From an uncultured bacterium (GTDB lineage Bacteria > Methylomirabilota > Methylomirabilia > Rokubacteriales > CSP1-6), in assembly GCA_946479205.1 (NCBI GenBank), contig CAMLFJ010000235.1:1-5894 (forward strand): a stretch of 5,894 nucleotides of DNA, in the 5' to 3' direction. A program made the position numbers and the translations under genes. This document shows, in pieces, positions 1 to 5,894 of this stretch (position 1 is the stretch's first letter; each line of letters starts with the position of its first letter). The notes beneath the pieces were generated by a model. That model searched no databases. It saw only the letters and a list, made by a program, of their open reading frames with translations, and had not been told where the DNA came from.

Positions 1-2116
1 GGACCCGCGCGTCTACACGTGTCCCATGCACCCGGAGGTGCGCCAGGTCGGGCCCGGGAGCTGTCCCAAGTGCGGCATGGCGCTCGAGCCGCTGGAGGTC
101 ACCGCGGACGAGGGCCCGAACCACGAGCTCGTGGACATGACCCGGCGCTTCTGGGGGAGCCTGGCCCTGACCGTGCCCGTGCTCGGCCTGGCGATGGGGG
201 AGATGCTCGCCCCGCGGCTGGTGGCCGCGCTCGGTCCCGGCGCGTGGCTCTGGAGCCAGCTCCTCCTGTCCACCCCGGTCGTGCTGGTGGGCGGCTGGCC
301 GTTCTTCGTACGCGGCTGGCACTCGCTGGTCACGCGCAACCTCAACATGTTCACGCTCATCGCGCTGGGGACCGGCGCCGCGTTCGCCTACAGCGTCTTC
401 GCGACGCTCTTCCCGGGCGCGCTCCCGCACGCGATGCGCCACCGCGGCGCGCCCGCCGTCTACTTCGAGGCGGCGGCGGTGATCACGACGCTCGTCCTGC
501 TCGGGCAGGTGCTGGAGCTGCGCGCCCGCAGCGCGACGTCCGGCGCCATCCGCGCGCTGCTGGGTCTTCAGCCGAAGACGGCGCGGCGGCTCCGCGAGGA
601 CGGCGGTGAGGAGGACGTGCCGCTCGAGCACGTGGGCGTCGGCGACCGGCTGCGGGTGCGGCCGGGCGAGCGCGTGCCGGTGGACGGCGCGGTGCTCGAA
701 GGCCGGAGCGCGGTGGACGAGGCCCTGGTCACCGGCGAGCCGATCCCGGTGGAGAAGGAGCCGGGCACACGGGTGACCGGCGGCACCGTCAACGGCACCG
801 GCGGCTTCGTCATGCGCGCGGACCGGGTCGGCGCGGACACGCTGCTCGCCCAGATCGTCCGCATGGTCGGCGAGGCGCAGCGCAGCCGCGCGCCCATCCA
901 GCGTCTGGCCGACCAGGTCTCGGCCTGGTTCGTTCCGGCGGTCGTGGCGATCGCGGCGCTGACCGCGCTCGCGTGGGGGCTCGTCGGGCCCGAGCCGCGC
1001 CCGGCCTACGCGCTCGTCAACGCGGTCGCGGTGCTGATCATCGCGTGCCCCTGCGCCCTCGGCCTGGCGACGCCGATGTCCATCATGGTGGCCAGCGGCC
1101 GCGGCGCGCTGGCCGGGGTGCTGATCAAGCACGCGGAGGCGCTCGAGACCCTGGAGAAGGTGGACACCCTGCTCGTGGACAAGACGGGCACGCTCACCGA
1201 GGGCAAGCCCAGCCTCGTCTCGGTGGTGGCCGCGGACGAGGCGAGCGAGACGGAGGTCCTGGCCCAGGCCGCGGGGCTCGAGCGGGGCAGCGAGCACCCG
1301 CTGGCCGCCGCGATCCTGGCCGGCACGGACGCGCGTGGCGTGGCGCCGGCCTCGGTCGACGCGTTTCGCTCGCTCACCGGGCGCGGGGTGGCCGGCGAGA
1401 CCGCGGGCCGCCGCGTGGCGCTCGGCAACGCGCGCCTGCTCGAGGAGTGGGGGATCGACGCGGGGCCGCTCGGCAAGCGGGCCGAGGCTCTGCGCGAGGA
1501 GGGCCAGACCGTGGTGTTCCTGGTCGCGCATGACGCGGTCGTGGGCCTCCTCGGCGTGGCCGATCCCATCAAGGCGAGCGCGCGACCGGCGGTTCGCGAG
1601 CTCCAGGGGGCTGGTCTCCGCGTGGTCATGGTCACCGGCGACAGCGGGGCCACCGCGCGGGCGGTGGCCCGCACGCTCGGTCTCGACGACGTCATCGCCG
1701 AGGTCCTGCCCGAGCGGAAGGCCGAGATCGTCCGCCGCTTCCAGGCCGAGGGGCACGTGGTGGCCATGGCCGGCGACGGCGTCAACGACGCGCCGGCGCT
1801 GGCGGCGGCCGACGTGGGGATCGCGATGGGCACCGGTACGGACGTGGCGATGGAGAGCGCGGACATCACGCTGGTCCGGGGCGACCTGGGCGGCATCGTG
1901 CGGGCCCGGCGGCTCTCGGGCGCCACGATGCGGAACATCCGGCAGAATCTCGTCTGGGCCTTCGTCTACAACCTCCTCGGGGTGCCGGTCGCCGCGGGCC
2001 TGCTCTACCCGCTGGGTGGGCCTCTGCTGAGCCCGATGCTCGCGAGCGCGGCGATGAGCCTGAGCTCGGTGTCGGTGATCGCCAACGCGCTGCGCCTTCG
2101 GCGGGTGACGCTATGA
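1..2116 (+). CDS. copA: Copper-translocating P1B-type ATPase, 5' partial
   Basis: This is an integral inner-membrane ATPase that most likely exports Cu(I) from the cytoplasm. The frame is open from base 2 and already encodes an HMBD-type metal-binding segment (YTCPMHP at 17-37, then CPKCGM), so the true start lies upstream; the ATG at 26 is inside this motif. Counting that Met as residue 1, about four helices fall between residues 42 and 168, followed by the actuator TGE (236-238), CPC in a helix (341-343), the phosphorylated Asp of DKTGT (385), the HP motif (424-425) and GDGVNDAP (583-590). NLVWAFVYN (641-649) and MSLSS (677-681) in the last two helices match the Cu(I) P1B-1 signature, which separates it from Zn/Cd/Pb pumps. 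No copper regulator or chaperone is in the window, and any further N-terminal domain lies outside it. The last codons form part of a perfect inverted repeat. Family assignment is firm; Cu rather than Ag is inferred. Confidence 0.95.
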   Translation, partial: DPRVYTCPMHPEVRQVGPGSCPKCGMALEPLEVTADEGPNHELVDMTRRFWGSLALTVPVLGLAMGEMLAPRLVAALGPGAWLWSQLLLSTPVVLVGGWPFFVRGWHSLVTRNLNMFTLIALGTGAAFAYSVFATLFPGALPHAMRHRGAPAVYFEAAAVITTLVLLGQVLELRARSATSGAIRALLGLQPKTARRLREDGGEEDVPLEHVGVGDRLRVRPGERVPVDGAVLEGRSAVDEALVTGEPIPVEKEPGTRVTGGTVNGTGGFVMRADRVGADTLLAQIVRMVGEAQRSRAPIQRLADQVSAWFVPAVVAIAALTALAWGLVGPEPRPAYALVNAVAVLIIACPCALGLATPMSIMVASGRGALAGVLIKHAEALETLEKVDTLLVDKTGTLTEGKPSLVSVVAADEASETEVLAQAAGLERGSEHPLAAAILAGTDARGVAPASVDAFRSLTGRGVAGETAGRRVALGNARLLEEWGIDAGPLGKRAEALREEGQTVVFLVAHDAVVGLLGVADPIKASARPAVRELQGAGLRVVMVTGDSGATARAVARTLGLDDVIAEVLPERKAEIVRRFQAEGHVVAMAGDGVNDAPALAAADVGIAMGTGTDVAMESADITLVRGDLGGIVRARRLSGATMRNIRQNLVWAFVYNLLGVPVAAGLLYPLGGPLLSPMLASAAMSLSSVSVIANALRLRRVTL

Positions 2117-2185
2117 GTGTCAGCCGTGGCATGACGAGGCCGACAGCGGACTGACATTGCCTTCCTGCGTCACCCGCCGAAGGCG
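2093..2185. repeat. Perfect 19-bp inverted repeat spanning the copA stop
   Basis: The left arm 2093-2111 (CGCCTTCGGCGGGTGACGC) is exactly complementary to the right arm 2167-2185, with a 55-base spacer. The left arm is the last coding sequence of the copper ATPase and the right arm is non-coding. Inside, 2116-2123 can pair with 2151-2158 (eight pairs, one G-T), and after a bulged A, 2124-2127 with 2146-2149. The whole 93 bases could therefore fold into one long RNA hairpin holding the copA stop codon in an internal loop. No T-run directly follows the right arm, so it is not a textbook intrinsic terminator. It may stabilise the mRNA 3' end, assist termination, or be a relic of a palindromic element or short inverted duplication. 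Confidence 0.85.
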
Positions 2186-2239
2186 TTGTATCCCAAGCAG
2201 TTTTCGCCTGGCGCGCTTCTTGCGATTCCCCCGGCACAC

Positions 2240-2953
2240 ATGATGAATGCGAGCCGCATGGTCGAAGCCGAGCAGGACGCACGGCGCTGCCCTCGCCAGC
2301 AGGTCTCCTGGCTCGTCACGGTGGCCGCCGGGTCCCGCCAGTTCCAGGGACGCACGAAGGACGTGAGCGCATCCGGGGCCAAGATCCTCCTCAAGGAGCG
2401 GCCGGCGCTCGGCGCCGAGGTGGGTGTCTGCTTCCGGCCGCCGGGCCGTCGACCGATCGAGACGCGCGCGCTCGTGTGGCGCCTCGACGCGGAAGGCCTC
2501 GCATGCATGTTCGTGGGGACGCAGAAGCCGGACTTCCTGGAGGCGGTGACGCCGCGCGTGGCGCCCGGGACGGTCCGGGTGCTTCCGCCGAAGCCGGCCG
2601 GCGCCGTGCTCCTGGCGACCGTGGACACCGGCTTCCGCGCGCTCGCGCTCGACACGCTCGGGCGCCGCGGCTACACCGTGCTGGACGCCGGATCGCAGCC
2701 GCTGCTGGCCCTGCGGATCGCGGAGGAGCACCGGAGCACGATCACGCTCATCCTGATCGCGGCGGACTTGCGGCTGATGAACGGCGAGCCGCTGTCCGCG
2801 CGTCTCACCCCGCTGCTGCCCTCGGCCAAGGTCGTGCTGATGTCGAGCCGCTCGACCGCGGATCCGGCCGGGCCCGGGGCCTTGTGGCTCCCCACGCCGT
2901 GCACGGACGGCGAGCTGATGGCGCACGTCCGCCAGGCCCAGGACGGCGGCTAG
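2240..2953 (+). CDS. PilZ-domain protein with degenerate receiver-like C-terminus
   Basis: This is a predicted cytoplasmic protein of 237 residues. The N-terminal half is a PilZ domain, the family that binds cyclic di-GMP: RRCPR at residues 15-19 fits the RxxxR motif and DVSASG at 41-46 fits D/NxSxxG, so ligand binding is plausible. The C-terminal part (about 122-233) follows the pattern of a response-regulator receiver: a hydrophobic strand, an LGRRGY turn, MNG at 180-182, KVVLMSS and a final helix. However, the N-terminal acidic pair is T127-V128, the phosphoacceptor position is Ala (A174), and the Lys of the usual KP is Thr (T219). It is probably not phosphorylated. No kinase, cyclase or flagellar gene is adjacent. 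The start is uncertain: in-frame ATGs lie at 2240, 2243 and 2258 and a TTG at 2186, none with a clear Shine-Dalgarno. The stop shares CTAG with the convergent TPR gene. Confidence 0.85.
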   Translation: MMNASRMVEAEQDARRCPRQQVSWLVTVAAGSRQFQGRTKDVSASGAKILLKERPALGAEVGVCFRPPGRRPIETRALVWRLDAEGLACMFVGTQKPDFLEAVTPRVAPGTVRVLPPKPAGAVLLATVDTGFRALALDTLGRRGYTVLDAGSQPLLALRIAEEHRSTITLILIAADLRLMNGEPLSARLTPLLPSAKVVLMSSRSTADPAGPGALWLPTPCTDGELMAHVRQAQDGG

Positions 2954-3426
2954 TGGCCGTTGCCCTTGACCGCCTCGGACAGGGCGGCCGCGAGGTTGTG
3001 ATTGGCCGAGGTCAGGTGCGGGTGCACGGCGAGGGCGCGCCGGAACACGGCCGCGGCCTCCCGGAACTGGCCGAGCGCCATGTGGCAGAGCCCCTGGCCG
3101 GACAGCGCGCCGAAGTGATTCGGGTTCCGCGCTAGCGTCTCCTCGCAGTCCGCGACCGCTCCCGGGTAGTCCTCCGCCACGTAACGCGCCGTCGCCCGCT
3201 TGTTCCATCCTTCCGCGAAGTCGGGCGCGCGCTCGATGATCCGGGTGAAGTGGGCGATCGCCTCCTCCAGCTCGCGACGCTCCATCGCCTCGATGCCCCG
3301 GCGAAGGAGGCGGTCCACCTCGGGAATTCCCGAGCGGCACCAGATCTCCCAGAGCGTGGCCTCGGCGCGCGCGGCCAGGGCCGGATCGTCGCCGCGGAGT
3401 GCGGCCAGGGCTTCGGTCTCGGTCAC
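2950..3426 (-). CDS. Small TPR protein (158 aa)
   Basis: This is a predicted soluble cytoplasmic protein without a signal peptide or membrane segment. After an alpha-helical N-terminus (1-35, including WEIWCRSG) it has about three TPR units at residues 37-70, 71-103 and 104-137, then a capping helix to about 150. TPR spacing is visible: small residues at the helix packing positions and Pro near the end of each unit (APD, NPN, HPH). TPRs bind other proteins, but the partner here is unknown and no specific function can be assigned. Translation starts at a GTG (3424-3426); no other start codon was seen just upstream, and there is no evident Shine-Dalgarno. It is divergent from the second TPR gene with about 62 bp between starts, and overlaps the PilZ gene tail to tail by 4 bp. 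The two TPR proteins are not obvious duplicates beyond the repeat motif. Confidence 0.85.
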   Translation of the reverse strand: MTETEALAALRGDDPALAARAEATLWEIWCRSGIPEVDRLLRRGIEAMERRELEEAIAHFTRIIERAPDFAEGWNKRATARYVAEDYPGAVADCEETLARNPNHFGALSGQGLCHMALGQFREAAAVFRRALAVHPHLTSANHNLAAALSEAVKGNGH

Positions 3427-3476
3427 GGGTCCGAGGTTACTTGACGGGGAGGGCGGTTGGCCAGATGCTGCTGCGC

Positions 3477-3481
3477 GGAGG
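3477..3481 (+). promoter_or_regulatory. Ribosome binding site for the plus-strand TPR gene
   Basis: GGAGG lies 7 bases before the ATG at 3489. It settles that start over the longer reading frame beginning at 3399, whose extra residues are an Arg-rich stretch antisense to the divergent gene. Confidence 0.75.
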
Positions 3482-3488
3482 CCCCCCG

Positions 3489-3821
3489 ATGGAGAAGCCG
3501 GCGGACCAGGATCGGATCGAGGAGTTCAAGGAAGTGGTCGAGATCATGCCGGATGATCCCGTCGTCCGGTTCGGCCTCGCGGGCGCCTACCTGGACGCGG
3601 GCCAGACCGACGCGGCCGCGGTCGAGTACGCGGAGGCCGTCCGGCTCAAGCCCGACTACTCGGCCGCCCACCGCGGCCTCGGCCGGGCGCTCGAGCGAGC
3701 CGGCCGGATCGCCGAGGCGAAGGCCGCCTACGCGAAGGGGCTCGAGGTGGCGACCGCGACCGGAGATCTCCAGACCCGGAAGGAGATCGAGGTCTTCCTG
3801 CGCCGGCTCGAGCGGGCGTAG
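3489..3821 (+). CDS. Small TPR protein (110 aa)
   Basis: This is a short soluble protein made almost entirely of two TPR units (about residues 24-56 and 57-90), after a short acidic helix ([16 protein letters not shown]) and before a charged C-terminal helix ([15 protein letters not shown]). The layout resembles small two-repeat TPR proteins found in many proteobacteria, whose roles are generally undefined; a protein-binding adaptor role is inferred. The start at ATG 3489 is supported by GGAGG seven bases upstream. Its TAG stop overlaps the GTG start of the DUF188 gene by one base (TAGTG, 3819-3823), so the two are probably co-transcribed and translationally coupled. The gene is divergent from the other TPR gene; a TTGACG at 3441-3446 in the spacer could be a -35 box, but the matching -10 (GATGCT, 3464-3469) is poor. 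Confidence 0.85.
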   Translation: MEKPADQDRIEEFKEVVEIMPDDPVVRFGLAGAYLDAGQTDAAAVEYAEAVRLKPDYSAAHRGLGRALERAGRIAEAKAAYAKGLEVATATGDLQTRKEIEVFLRRLERA

Positions 3822-4279
3822 TGGCGATCTGGGTGGACGCCGACGCCTGTCCCCAGATCATCAAGGACATCCTGTTCCGGGCCGCCGAGCGCGCCCAGGT
3901 CGTCACGACGCTCGTCGCCAACACGGCCCTCCGCGTCCCGTCCTCGCCCTTCATCCGGACCCTCCGGGTGGAGCAGGGCTGGGACGTCGCGGATGGCCGG
4001 ATCGTTCAGCAGGTGCAGCCCGGGGACCTGGTGATCACCGCGGACATCCCGCTCGCCGCGCTGGTCATCGCGCGTGGCGCCCAGGCGCTGGATCCGCGCG
4101 GGGAGCTCTACACCGAGGACAATGTCCAGGAGCGCCTGGCGGTGCGGAACCTGATGCAGGGCCTGCGCGCGGGCGGCGACCTCATCGCCGGCCCCGCGCC
4201 CTTCTCCCAGAGCGATCGGCAGCGCTTCGCGAATCACCTCGACCATTTCCTGACGCGACGGAGCGGGGCCGGGGACTAG
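3821..4279 (+). CDS. DUF188 / UPF0178 (YaiI/YqxD family) protein
   Basis: This 152-residue protein matches the usual length (about 150) of the YaiI/YqxD family. The family signature is clear: VDADACP at residues 5-11 with the conserved acidic residues, an [11 protein letters not shown] stretch at 34-44, VITADIPLA at 71-79, [14 protein letters not shown] at 89-102 and the C-terminal [13 protein letters not shown] at 124-136. The family has no firmly established function. Its fold and clustered Asp residues have been related to PIN/NYN-type nucleases, so an RNA-related activity is a guess. The start is GTG at 3821, overlapping the stop of the upstream TPR gene by one base with only a weak purine stretch before it, so translation probably depends on coupling. 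Its TAG stop lies in a CTAG shared with the convergent yaeQ gene. No signal peptide is visible. Confidence 0.93.
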   Translation: MAIWVDADACPQIIKDILFRAAERAQVVTTLVANTALRVPSSPFIRTLRVEQGWDVADGRIVQQVQPGDLVITADIPLAALVIARGAQALDPRGELYTEDNVQERLAVRNLMQGLRAGGDLIAGPAPFSQSDRQRFANHLDHFLTRRSGAGD

Positions 4280-4830
4280 GCGGCGGCCGGCGGGGTCTTC
4301 AGGATCGCCGGCTCGATCGCCACGCTCTGCTGCGGGTCCGCCATCCAGATCTGGCCGTCCTGGATCGTGCACGTGAGCTGCATGGTCCGCTGGGCCAGCG
4401 TGGCCAGCGCGCGGGTGGCCGCCCCGGGCAGGTTGACCACGGTCAGGTTGTCGGTCCGCTCGAGCGCGGCGCCGGCCTGTTCCCACCAGAGGTCGGCGCC
4501 CCGGCCCCCGTAGCTGTACACGACCACCGCCTCCGCGCGGCCGCACGCCCGCCGGACCCGCGTCTCGTCGGGCTGTCCCACGTCGATCCAGAGATCGATG
4601 GCGCCGGTCAGGTCCTTCCGCCAGAGGTCGGGCTCGTCGTCGGTGCCGAGCCCCCGGCCGAAGGCGAGCGCCTCGTGGGCGTGCCGGGCGAAGGCGAGCA
4701 GCCGCACCATCATGCGCTCGTCGGTCTCGGACGGATGGCGCGCGATCGTGAGGGCGTGCGCGTGGTAGTAGGCGCGGTCGATGTCGGCGACGTCCAGGGC
4801 GACCTTGAAGATGGTGGCGTTCTGGGCCAT
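4276..4830 (-). CDS. yaeQ: YaeQ family protein
   Basis: This is a 184-residue cytoplasmic protein, close to the roughly 180 residues of E. coli YaeQ. The family blocks are well conserved: [18 protein letters not shown] at residues 5-22, [20 protein letters not shown] at 27-46, [16 protein letters not shown] at 61-76, [20 protein letters not shown] at 78-97 and VVVYSYGGR at 102-110. YaeQ proteins adopt a compact variant of the PD-(D/E)XK restriction-endonuclease fold; nuclease activity has not, to my knowledge, been proven. E. coli YaeQ was described in connection with suppression of rfaH defects. Start ATG is at 4828-4830 with no Shine-Dalgarno. A TTGACC box lies at a distance that would put transcription start at or next to the ATG, suggesting a leaderless message. 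The gene ends tail to tail with the DUF188 gene and is divergent from the acyl-CoA ligase. Confidence 0.95.
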   Translation of the reverse strand: MAQNATIFKVALDVADIDRAYYHAHALTIARHPSETDERMMVRLLAFARHAHEALAFGRGLGTDDEPDLWRKDLTGAIDLWIDVGQPDETRVRRACGRAEAVVVYSYGGRGADLWWEQAGAALERTDNLTVVNLPGAATRALATLAQRTMQLTCTIQDGQIWMADPQQSVAIEPAILKTPPAAA

Positions 4831-4835
4831 GGCCG

Positions 4836-4864
4836 ATACTGGCGCGACGGGCGCGCGCGGTCAA
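4836..4864 (-). promoter_or_regulatory. Candidate yaeQ promoter
   Basis: On the minus strand, TTGACC (4864-4859, five of six matches to a sigma-70 -35 box) is followed after 17 bases by CAGTAT (4841-4836, three of six). The predicted start of transcription falls close to the yaeQ ATG at 4830, which would explain the missing ribosome binding site. The -10 box is weak and the call is tentative. Confidence 0.3.
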
Positions 4865-4901
4865 GGAAGGGGCCGGAGCCGGATTGCGCGACGGGGGCGC
4901 G
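4842..4901. repeat. 10-bp direct repeat in the divergent spacer
   Basis: GCGCGACGGG occurs at 4842-4851 and again at 4886-4895, 44 bp apart start to start, each followed closely by GCGCG. One copy lies between the candidate yaeQ promoter boxes; the other overlaps the end of the -35 and the spacer of the candidate ligase promoter. It could be a pair of operator sites, but in such GC-rich sequence chance is possible. Confidence 0.35.
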
Positions 4902-4913
4902 TTGATCTATCCT
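4884..4913 (+). promoter_or_regulatory. Candidate promoter of the acyl-CoA ligase gene
   Basis: TTGCGC (4884-4889) and TATCCT (4908-4913, four of six matches) are separated by 18 bases. Transcription would begin near 4920, right at the Shine-Dalgarno, giving a short leader. The -35 match is poor (three of six), so this is only a candidate. Confidence 0.3.
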
Positions 4914-4920
4914 CGCGGGC

Positions 4921-4927
4921 AAGGAGG
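4921..4927 (+). promoter_or_regulatory. Strong ribosome binding site of the acyl-CoA ligase gene
   Basis: AAGGAGG, a near-complete Shine-Dalgarno, lies 9 bases before the ATG at 4937 and fixes the start of the ligase gene. It is the strongest ribosome binding site in the window. Confidence 0.85.
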
Positions 4928-4936
4928 CACCGCACC

Positions 4937-5894
4937 ATGATCGTTCCGCTCACCCTGGCCGACTTCCTCGAGCGCGCCGAGCTCGTCTACGGGCACCGCG
5001 AGGCGGTGGTGGACGAGCCCACTCCCCCGGGCGGCGGGCTCGGCCGGTTCACCTACGCGCAGTTCGCCGCGATGGCGCGAAGCCAGGCCGCCACCCTCGA
5101 CGACCTCGGCGTCGGGGAGAACGACCGGGTGGCGATCGTGTCGCCGAACGCGGCGCGCTTCCTCGTGAGCCTCTTCGGGGTCAGCGTGTTCGGGCGGGTG
5201 CTGGTGCCGGTGAACTTCCGGCTGAACGCCGAGGAGATCCGCTACATCATCGACCATTCCGGCTCCTCGGTGCTGCTGGTGGATCCCGAGATGGACGAGC
5301 CCCTGCGCGACGTCAAGGTCAAGCACCGCTTCGTGCTGGGCAGCGGCACCGACCCGCAGCTCTTCCTGCGCCAGGGCGTGACCCCGCGCCTGCGGGTCAC
5401 CGACGAGAACGCCACCGTGTCCATCAACTACACCTCGGGCACCACCGCGCGGCCCAAGGGCGTCCAGCTCACCCACCGGAACTTCTGGCTCAACGCGGTC
5501 ACCTTCGGCTGGCACCTGGCCATGACCGACCGCGACGTGTATCTGCACACCCTGCCCACCTTCCACTGCAATGGCTGGGGGATGCCCTACGCGGTCACCG
5601 CGATGGGAGTCCGGCACGTCATCATCCGCAAGATCGATGGGGAAGAGATCCTGCGTCGCGTGGAGAGCGAGGGGGTGACCCTCTTCAACTGCGCGCCGGC
5701 GGTGATCGCGGCGGTGCTCGACGCGGCCACCGCCCGTCGGGCCAAGGGCGTGGCGGTGCCCGGGAACGGCCGCGTGCGGGTGGTCATCGCGGGGGCCCCG
5801 CCCCCGACCAAGACCATCGAGCGGATCGAGACCGAGCTGGGCTGGGAGTTCATCCAGATCTACGGCCTCACCGAGACCTCGCCGCTGCTGACCA
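4937..5894 (+). CDS. AMP-forming acyl-CoA synthetase (AMP-binding enzyme), 3' partial
   Basis: The gene encodes the first 319 residues of an adenylate-forming enzyme (MIVPLTLADFLERAELVYGH...); full-length members have about 500-550 residues. It would activate a carboxylic acid to acyl-AMP and then acyl-CoA. Visible motifs are FTYAQFAAMA near the N-terminus, the phosphate-binding loop YTSGTTARPKGV at 165-176, LPTFHCNGWG after it, AGAPPP, and YGLTET starting at 309. The later hinge motifs and the catalytic Lys lie beyond the window. The FHCNGWG block resembles the fatty-acid/medium-chain and plant AAE-type acyl-activating enzymes, so a fatty or aromatic acid substrate is likely but cannot be fixed. 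The loop has Ala where the consensus has Gly (TSGTTG). The start ATG 4937 is backed by a strong AAGGAGG. The gene is divergent from yaeQ and has no visible metabolic partner in the window. Confidence 0.93.
   Translation, partial: MIVPLTLADFLERAELVYGHREAVVDEPTPPGGGLGRFTYAQFAAMARSQAATLDDLGVGENDRVAIVSPNAARFLVSLFGVSVFGRVLVPVNFRLNAEEIRYIIDHSGSSVLLVDPEMDEPLRDVKVKHRFVLGSGTDPQLFLRQGVTPRLRVTDENATVSINYTSGTTARPKGVQLTHRNFWLNAVTFGWHLAMTDRDVYLHTLPTFHCNGWGMPYAVTAMGVRHVIIRKIDGEEILRRVESEGVTLFNCAPAVIAAVLDAATARRAKGVAVPGNGRVRVVIAGAPPPTKTIERIETELGWEFIQIYGLTETSPLLT

Noticed and set aside
26..28. ATG at 26 as the start of the copper ATPase
   Set aside because: The frame is open to the left edge and this Met is the M of the CPMHP metal-binding motif, so the gene begins before the window.
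1006..1938. 310-codon minus-strand open frame
   Set aside because: It lies antisense to the catalytic domains of the copper ATPase and is Ser/Arg/Thr/Ala-rich, as expected for a shadow of a GC-rich gene.
2080..2192. The inverted repeat as an integron attC site
   Set aside because: Length and bulged pairing are loosely similar, but the ends (CGCCAAC and GTTGTAT) deviate from RYYYAAC/GTTRRRY, no second attC or integrase is visible, and the neighbouring genes lie on both strands.
2093..2210. Rho-independent terminator after copA
   Set aside because: The stem is long enough, but the 55-base loop and the lack of a T-run right after the right arm do not fit; only a TTTT occurs about 15 bases later.
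2186..2239. TTG at 2186 as the start of the PilZ gene
   Set aside because: It would add 18 residues outside the PilZ fold, abuts the inverted repeat and has only a GAAGG two bases upstream, too close to act. ATGs at 2240-2258 are more likely, though not proven.
2120..3340. 406-codon open frame on the minus strand
   Set aside because: It is antisense to the PilZ gene and frame-shifted within the TPR gene, with Arg/Gly/Ala-rich low-complexity translation typical of GC-rich shadow frames.
3441..3469. Promoter TTGACG ... GATGCT before the plus-strand TPR gene
   Set aside because: The -35 is good but the -10 matches at only three of six positions; not strong enough to list as a feature.
3399..3488. 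N-terminal extension of the plus-strand TPR protein
   Set aside because: The extra 30 residues are antisense to the divergent TPR gene and Arg-rich; ATG 3489 has a well-spaced GGAGG.
3457..4905. 482-codon plus-strand and 378-codon minus-strand (3728-4864) open frames
   Set aside because: They overlap the clearly recognisable TPR, DUF188 and YaeQ genes in other frames and translate to low-complexity Arg/Pro/Gly-rich sequence.
4907..5617. 236-codon minus-strand open frame
   Set aside because: It lies antisense to the acyl-CoA ligase, whose motifs are unmistakable, and shows no recognisable domain.

Overview
The window is a very GC-rich (estimated near 70%), gene-dense piece of bacterial chromosome. 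No rRNA, tRNA, CRISPR array, transposase, integrase or phage gene is visible. It carries seven protein genes in the order + + - + + - +, with the first and last cut by the window edges. The G/C-heavy third positions and a gene set including YaeQ, a PilZ protein, small TPR proteins and an AMP-dependent acyl-CoA ligase suggest a free-living, soil-type Gram-negative bacterium. A deltaproteobacterium or a lineage such as Candidatus Rokubacteria/Methylomirabilota would fit. That placement comes from general resemblance only and is low confidence.

Left part (1-2240): the 3' part of a copper-exporting P1B-type ATPase with an N-terminal HMBD metal-binding segment. Its last codons form one arm of a perfect 19-bp inverted repeat, and the other arm lies 55 bp downstream, just past the stop. 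This is the most striking non-coding structure in the window. Next is a PilZ-domain protein whose C-terminal half looks like a response-regulator receiver that has lost its phosphorylation residues.

Middle part (2950-3821): two divergent small TPR proteins. The minus-strand one meets the PilZ gene tail to tail, sharing a CTAG that holds both stop codons. The plus-strand one has a good ribosome binding site and is coupled through a TAGTG stop/start junction to a DUF188 (YaiI/YqxD) gene.

Right part (3821-5894): the DUF188 gene ends on another CTAG shared with the stop of a minus-strand yaeQ gene. yaeQ is divergent from an acyl-CoA synthetase with a strong Shine-Dalgarno, which runs off the right edge. 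The 106-bp divergent spacer holds candidate promoters in both directions and a 10-bp direct repeat.

The genes do not form one recognisable pathway. They look like housekeeping and accessory loci packed with minimal spacing: copper homeostasis, probable cyclic-di-GMP sensing, TPR scaffolds, two conserved proteins with nuclease-like folds, and fatty-acid or aromatic-acid activation. I see no clear multi-gene novel system. The items most worth checking are the inverted repeat at the copA end, the PilZ/pseudo-receiver fusion and the repeated CTAG convergent overlaps.
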